From: Candidatus Poribacteria bacterium
GTDB lineage: Bacteria; Poribacteria; WGA-4E; PCPOR2b
DNA: 9,409 nucleotides
Direction: 5' to 3'
NCBI GenBank assembly: GCA_027296925.1
Contig: JAPUIP010000052.1
Location: 1 to 9,409, forward strand
The translations under genes were made by a program, and so were the position numbers. Shown piece by piece: positions 6,888 through 9,409 of this stretch. How positions within the stretch are numbered: position 1 is the first letter of the stretch; the number at the start of each line of letters is the position of its first letter. The notes below the pieces were generated by a model. That model did not search any database and was not told the DNA's origin. It saw only the letters and a list, made by a program, of their open reading frames with translations.

Positions 6888-7006
6888 ATTGGTCTGTCAA
6901 ACACAAGTTGATGGACTGTAGCAGCAGACCGATGTATCTGCTATTGGGCGCACACGCGGGTGCGCCGCTACAAAGCTATCCATCAGTTCAAAGTGGACAG
7001 ACCACT
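6888..7006. repeat. 119-bp nested inverted-repeat element, MITE- or REP-like
   Basis: Three successive arm pairs share one centre region: TGGTCTGTC (6890-6898) with GACAGACCA (6996-7004), TGATGGA (6909-6915) with TCCATCA (6979-6985), and TGTAGC (6917-6922) with GCTACA (6967-6972). Inside, GGCGCAC (6947-6953) pairs with GTGCGCC (6960-6966) around six bases, and GCAGA (6924-6928) pairs with TCTGC (6936-6940). As a single strand it would fold into a long interrupted stem capped by two hairpins. It sits between the PhyH-family gene and the isomerase, beginning 38 bases before the isomerase start, and would be transcribed with the cluster. No coding sequence lies within it. Confidence 0.6.
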
Positions 7007-7013
7007 ACAGTTG

Positions 7014-7150
7014 ACCCGCATCCAGAAAAACACTCGCCTACTTCACCACCACCCTACCGGTGTCCACCCCTGAAGGTCTTTCGACGAAAAGCTTGCGGCC
7101 GAAGACACATTTTAAACTGCAAACGGTATTACAGATCTACGGATGCGGGT
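7014..7150. repeat. 10-bp perfect inverted repeat spanning the 3' end of the PhyH-family gene
   Basis: ACCCGCATCC (7014-7023) is the exact reverse complement of GGATGCGGGT (7141-7150). The right arm lies inside the last codons of the PhyH-family gene and the left arm lies just outside the nested element at 6888-7006. The 117 bases between include a probable dehydrogenase remnant. It could be the trace of an insertion or inversion event. Confidence 0.45.
7038..7106 (-). pseudogene. Probable C-terminal scrap of a zinc-type alcohol dehydrogenase-like gene
   Basis: Read on the minus strand, 7106 to 7038 gives VFGRKLFVERPSG and then VDTGRVVVK before a TAG stop. The V-D-T-G-(R/K)-V-V-V-K ending is typical of zinc-binding dehydrogenase/quinone oxidoreductase C-termini. 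Only about 22 codons are recognisable; upstream of them the frame continues for some codons without clear similarity and then meets the PhyH-family gene. It is too short for a confident family call, and a chance match is possible. Confidence 0.35.
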
Positions 7151-7992
7151 TGGGGCAAACCCGCCGGAAAGCCGTAAGGTACGTCATTCCGATCCGCAGG
7201 CAGTGGCCAACTCTGACCGCCCAGATTCTGGAACGACTCGTGACGCCCACAGAGCCACAAGAACATCTCCGCTACCTTGACCGCGTCACGGAACTGTTCG
7301 ACATAGCCCCCGGCTGGACCGGCATACGGAGCAGTGGCGAAATCGAAGTCCGGCTCAATGACCCAATCCCGCTTTGGCGGCGTCATCCGCCAGTAGAAGT
7401 ACTTGAGCAGGTTCCGGAGTGCCGAAGCCGTTGAGGGACCACGGCGATGCCAGATGTGGTAGATGGTGAGGAAGATGGAGCCGGCGCGCGTGGTCGTTGG
7501 GATAGCGCCCCGAATATTTCCGAGATGCGCCATGAACCGGGCTCTGTTGCGAATGAGATGCGAGCCCGGCAGCACCTGCGTCGGTCCCATTTCAATGGGC
7601 GTATCCTGGGGATAGTAGAAAACCTGCAGGAAATTGAGTTCGGGCGTATAGTGATAGTTGCCGTCCACGTGCCAACCGCCGACATCCTGAATCGGGCAGG
7701 TCACGCGGTGATTGCTCATCAGCACTGGTAGGTGAAAGTCAGCGCCCAGAAGCGATCGCACCGCCCCGGCGGCGGCTGGGTTGACGATCACGTTTTCGAT
7801 GAACCAGTCTTCCTTCAGGATGCCGCTGGGTTCGATACCGGGGTGTTCGTCACAGTACGCTATCGTCCGGCGGTTAATCTCATCAGGGACCACGCCCTCA
7901 AGTACCATATAGCCGTTTTTGCAGAATTCCAAGACCTGACGATCTGTCAAGGTCGGTTCACAACCGTAGGTTTCCTGTTCTGATAATCGCAT
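7129..7992 (-). CDS. Phytanoyl-CoA dioxygenase (PhyH) family Fe(II)/2-oxoglutarate oxygenase
   Basis: The 287-residue protein has the double-stranded beta-helix iron site of this family: the HxD pair H108 and D110 in GGWHVDGNYHY, and a distal histidine in YHIWHRRGPS, most likely H182. R183 or R193 is a candidate for binding the 2-oxoglutarate carboxylate. MGPTQVLPGSH (135-145) is the conserved segment between the two halves of the site, and length fits the family. Members hydroxylate diverse small molecules using Fe(II), oxygen and 2-oxoglutarate; the substrate cannot be inferred and phytanoyl-CoA is unlikely in a bacterium. The ATG at 7992-7990 has AGAGG (8003-7999) six bases upstream, overlapping the stop codon of the preceding small gene, which supports co-transcription. 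The isomerase gene follows after a 278-base gap filled with repeats. Confidence 0.88.
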   Translation of the reverse strand: MRLSEQETYGCEPTLTDRQVLEFCKNGYMVLEGVVPDEINRRTIAYCDEHPGIEPSGILKEDWFIENVIVNPAAAGAVRSLLGADFHLPVLMSNHRVTCPIQDVGGWHVDGNYHYTPELNFLQVFYYPQDTPIEMGPTQVLPGSHLIRNRARFMAHLGNIRGAIPTTTRAGSIFLTIYHIWHRRGPSTASALRNLLKYFYWRMTPPKRDWVIEPDFDFATAPYAGPAGGYVEQFRDAVKVAEMFLWLCGRHESFQNLGGQSWPLPADRNDVPYGFPAGLPQPASVDL

Positions 7993-8001
7993 GATTGACC
8001 T

Positions 8002-8367
8002 CTAACGTTCTAAGATGAATTCAAAACCAAGACCGTAAAACTCTTTCTCATCGACGGTCAGCAGGGCCATATTGGGAAAAGAGATAATCCGCCAGCCATC
8101 TCGGATGGCATCGAGCACCGACTGATAGGGCCAGTCCTGTGGGTCAGGAGGCCCCTCGGAGAGCTCGCCATCCTCAATCAGCAGCATACCAACCACCTGC
8201 GATTTCGGCGACGTGCTGCTGGCTTGCAGATACAGAATATCCTGTGGTTTCCGGCGGTTCTGTTCCACTAGGTCTGCGATTCCCTGACGAAGGTCGGCTC
8301 CCGTCAGCGTGCCACGCTGCAGCTCCGCTACGAGCGCCGCCATGATTTCTTTCTGTGTTTCAGTCAT
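8002..8367 (-). CDS. Small protein of unknown function, first gene of the PhyH cluster
   Basis: This is a 121-residue acidic protein with no signal peptide or membrane helix. It has a helical N-terminal part (MTETQKEIMAALVAELQRG), a middle with DILYLQASS, VVGMLLIEDGE and SEGPPDPQDWPY, and an end with AIRDGWRIISFPNMALL and FYGLGFEFILER. The strong beta-strand and aromatic content and the fluent codon use support a real gene. I do not recognise a named family. I chose the ATG at 8367-8365 because a GGAAGGAAGG-like stretch precedes it at about 8371-8383; an upstream in-frame ATG at 8400 lies within a palindrome. The stop codon is nine bases before the PhyH-family start, so the two are almost certainly one transcript, and a role linked to that oxygenase is the simplest inference. 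Confidence 0.7.
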   Translation of the reverse strand: MTETQKEIMAALVAELQRGTLTGADLRQGIADLVEQNRRKPQDILYLQASSTSPKSQVVGMLLIEDGELSEGPPDPQDWPYQSVLDAIRDGWRIISFPNMALLTVDEKEFYGLGFEFILER

Positions 8368-8384
8368 TCGGTTTTCCTTCCTTC

Positions 8385-8408
8385 GAATGAAGTTGTTCAA
8401 CTTCTTTC
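8385..8408. repeat. Palindrome upstream of the small-protein gene
   Basis: GAAGTTG (8389-8395) pairs with CAACTTC (8398-8404) around TT, and three further pairs follow after one T-T mismatch. It is 18 bases before the start codon of the small-protein gene, so it could be an operator or leader hairpin for the cluster. I find no convincing promoter boxes next to it. Confidence 0.45.
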
Positions 8409-8480
8409 ATCCCCCCTCACCCTAGCCTAGGTCGGCTGCCTCCACGCTGGTGGACTCTCCCGCCGGGGTTTAGGGGCGGA
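8409..8480. repeat. Decayed second copy of the CCCTCACCCT repeat with local hairpins
   Basis: The sequence CCCCCTCACCCT followed by GCC (about 8412-8426) matches the left arm of the hairpin element at 659-776, but the matching right arm is lost. Two local hairpins follow: TCCAC (8441-8445) with GTGGA (8450-8454) around GCTG, and CCGCC (8460-8464) with GGCGG (8475-8479). Likely a remnant of a dispersed noncoding repeat. Confidence 0.4.
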
Positions 8481-8481
8481 C

Positions 8482-8644
8482 ACCTTGAGGTAAACGGGCA
8501 TTTTTTGCCCCGATCTCAAGATCTGGGCTAATAGCTCAATTCGTCTCAAGACGACTATCAATGGATCTCAGTCCACTTGAGTGGACTTCAGCTTTCAGCG
8601 TGAACTTGAGTTCAACGCTGTCCACGTCGGTGTTTCGGAGCACC
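8482..8644. repeat. Regular array of six tetraloop hairpins/palindromes with a ~30-base period
   Basis: Perfect palindromes stand at 8482-8491 (ACCTTGAGGT), 8512-8523 (GATCTCAAGATC), 8541-8554 (TCGTCTCAAGACGA), 8570-8587 (AGTCCACTTGAGTGGACT) and 8601-8614 (TGAACTTGAGTTCA, extended by CAGCG/CGCTG with one bulged base). A sixth, GGTGTT (8629-8634) with AGCACC (8639-8644), has one wobble pair. Their centres are 31, 30, 31, 29 and 29 bases apart. The first five share CTTGAG or its complement CTCAAG in the middle, giving TTGA or TCAA tetraloops closed by C-G, while the outer arms differ and yet pair. Two weaker hairpins, GGGCA/TGCCC (8496-8510) and GGGCT/AGCTC (8525-8537), lie about midway between units. 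Nothing here codes for protein convincingly. Possible roles are a structured RNA, a cruciform-prone DNA site or a protein-bound array; the orientation is unknown. Confidence 0.6.
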
Positions 8645-8675
8645 TGTCTGCCCCTGAACCTGTCAAGGGAGAGGG

Positions 8676-8733
8676 CGAAATAGATTACCGAATTATTGAA
8701 TCATATTCCATTAGATCAGGGAGAACTATTTCG
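8676..8733. repeat. 8-bp inverted repeat before the restriction-modification gene
   Basis: CGAAATAG (8676-8683) is the exact reverse complement of CTATTTCG (8726-8733), with 42 AT-rich bases between. It follows the palindrome array and precedes the gene starting at 8808. No clear promoter was found in 8650-8807. Confidence 0.3.
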
Positions 8734-8807
8734 GATACCGACCCCGTGCGATACCTTTGGGGGCTCGCAAAAATTTGACTCGATGGCAAACACCCTCTTG
8801 ATTAACG

Positions 8808-9409
8808 ATGCAAAAACTAAACTTGAAACCCACACATAAACCCGTCAGGGCGTACTACGAATCCTTGGATCGATTCCACGCACTCGGCGTCTCCCATGAA
8901 GGCGCCGTGAGATCCGCCTTTCAAGGCTTACTGGAATCCTGCTGCCGCCAGTTTAACTGGACGCTCGTTCCCGAATGGCAGATGAAGCGTGCCCGAAACC
9001 GACGGATCATCCTCGACGGTGCACTCATTGATGCGTATCAAATCCCGCACGGATACTGGGAAGCCAAGGACATTCATGACGACCTTGAACGGGAGATATT
9101 GAAGAAGTTCTCAGACGGTTATCCGAGAGATAATATCCTGTTTCAAACGCCGCAGCGGGCAATTCTCTGGCAGAATGACAGGCGGATGCTCGACGCGGAT
9201 CTCTCCGAACCGGATCAACTCATTGAGACGCTCGATACCTTCTTCTCCCACCAACAGGAGAACATTGCGGAGTGGGAAAAGGCTGTCGAGGCATTCAAGG
9301 ACAATGTTAAGGGAATCGGTGAAGGACTCGTAAAGATTATCGAGGAGGAGAGGCGGACCAACACGCGCTTTATCTCTGCTTTTGCAGACTTCACCGAGAA
9401 ATGCCGTCA
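8808..9409 (+). CDS. Restriction-modification enzyme, type ISP/IIG-like, N-terminal nuclease part (runs off the window)
   Basis: The first 200 codons are present and the frame is open to the window edge. Residues 28-44 (VSHEGAVRSAFQGLLES) carry the acidic residue E31 on the first helix of the Mrr-like nuclease fold. LDGALIDAY (69-77) and GYWEAKD (82-88) supply D70, E85 and K87 of a PD-(D/E)xK site, and YPRDNILFQTPQRAILWQN (105-123) follows. This arrangement opens large single-chain enzymes that join a nuclease to an N6-adenine methyltransferase and a target-recognition domain, sometimes with a helicase. They modify or cut DNA at specific sites, usually as phage defence. The methyltransferase part lies beyond the window. 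An in-frame TGA at 8799 leaves the ATG at 8808 as the only ATG start that keeps these motifs; no good ribosome-binding site precedes it, so expression may be low or leaderless. Confidence 0.8.
   Translation, partial: MQKLNLKPTHKPVRAYYESLDRFHALGVSHEGAVRSAFQGLLESCCRQFNWTLVPEWQMKRARNRRIILDGALIDAYQIPHGYWEAKDIHDDLEREILKKFSDGYPRDNILFQTPQRAILWQNDRRMLDADLSEPDQLIETLDTFFSHQQENIAEWEKAVEAFKDNVKGIGEGLVKIIEEERRTNTRFISAFADFTEKCR

Noticed and set aside
6851..6904. Longer isomerase starting MFDRPIVYAM
   Set aside because: It lacks a ribosome-binding site, runs into the nested repeat, and the family-typical N-terminus begins at the ATG at 6850.
8496..8510. Rho-independent terminator at GGGCATTTTTTGCCC
   Set aside because: The T-run is in the loop, not after the stem, and no gene ends nearby in either direction.
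8482..8644. CRISPR array
   Set aside because: The period is about 30 bases, but the units share only a hexamer; there are no identical direct repeats alternating with unique spacers and no cas genes.
8581..8778. 65-residue plus-strand reading frame
   Set aside because: It runs straight through two palindromes of the array, has no ribosome-binding site and no recognisable similarity.

Overview
The window is a piece of a bacterial chromosome of moderate GC content. Lineage can only be inferred. A PorX-type response regulator with its histidine kinase is typical of the Bacteroidota/FCB assemblage and neighbouring candidate phyla. A phytanoyl-CoA dioxygenase (PhyH) family gene next to a sugar phosphate isomerase/epimerase is a combination strongly expanded in Candidatus Poribacteria and similar marine heterotrophs. 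A poribacterium-like or FCB-adjacent organism is my best guess, not a demonstrated one.

Layout. Positions 1-227 hold the start of an RNase E/G family gene on the minus strand. A 584-base gap follows and contains a 118-bp element with imperfect terminal inverted repeats and a strong central hairpin. Positions 812-3965 (minus) are a tightly coupled two-gene operon: a membrane sensor kinase (2382-3965), then a PorX-like regulator with a receiver domain joined to a PglZ/alkaline-phosphatase-superfamily domain. A near-consensus sigma70 promoter lies at 4004-4032. Divergently, 4402-5475 (plus) encodes a calcineurin-like metallophosphoesterase. Positions 5476-5954 hold no intact gene; they contain a C-terminal remnant of a CocE/NonD-type hydrolase, preceded by an orphan promoter-like sequence, a good Shine-Dalgarno sequence and a short reading frame. 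A three-gene minus-strand cluster follows, in transcription order: a small protein of unknown function (8002-8367), a PhyH-family dioxygenase (7129-7992) and an IolE-like TIM-barrel isomerase/epimerase (5963-6850). The gap between the last two carries nested inverted repeats and a probable C-terminal scrap of a dehydrogenase. From 8368 to 8807 there is a palindrome-rich noncoding stretch. At 8808 the 5' part of a restriction-modification enzyme (type ISP/IIG-like, N-terminal nuclease domain) begins on the plus strand and runs off the window.

How the genes relate. The kinase and PorX-like protein should form one phosphorelay in which phosphorylation of the receiver controls the attached phosphatase-like domain. 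The minus-strand cluster looks like a small catabolic or oxidative module acting on a sugar-type or other small organic substrate. Two gene remnants and at least two inverted-repeat elements show that the 5.5-8.5 kb part has been rearranged repeatedly.

The most striking unexplained structure is at 8482-8644. Six hairpin-forming palindromes follow one another with centre-to-centre distances of 31, 30, 31, 29 and 29 bases. Five of them share the hexamer CTTGAG (or its reverse complement CTCAAG) at their centre, while their arms differ in sequence but still pair. This is what a conserved hairpin array would look like, and I do not recognise it as a known element.
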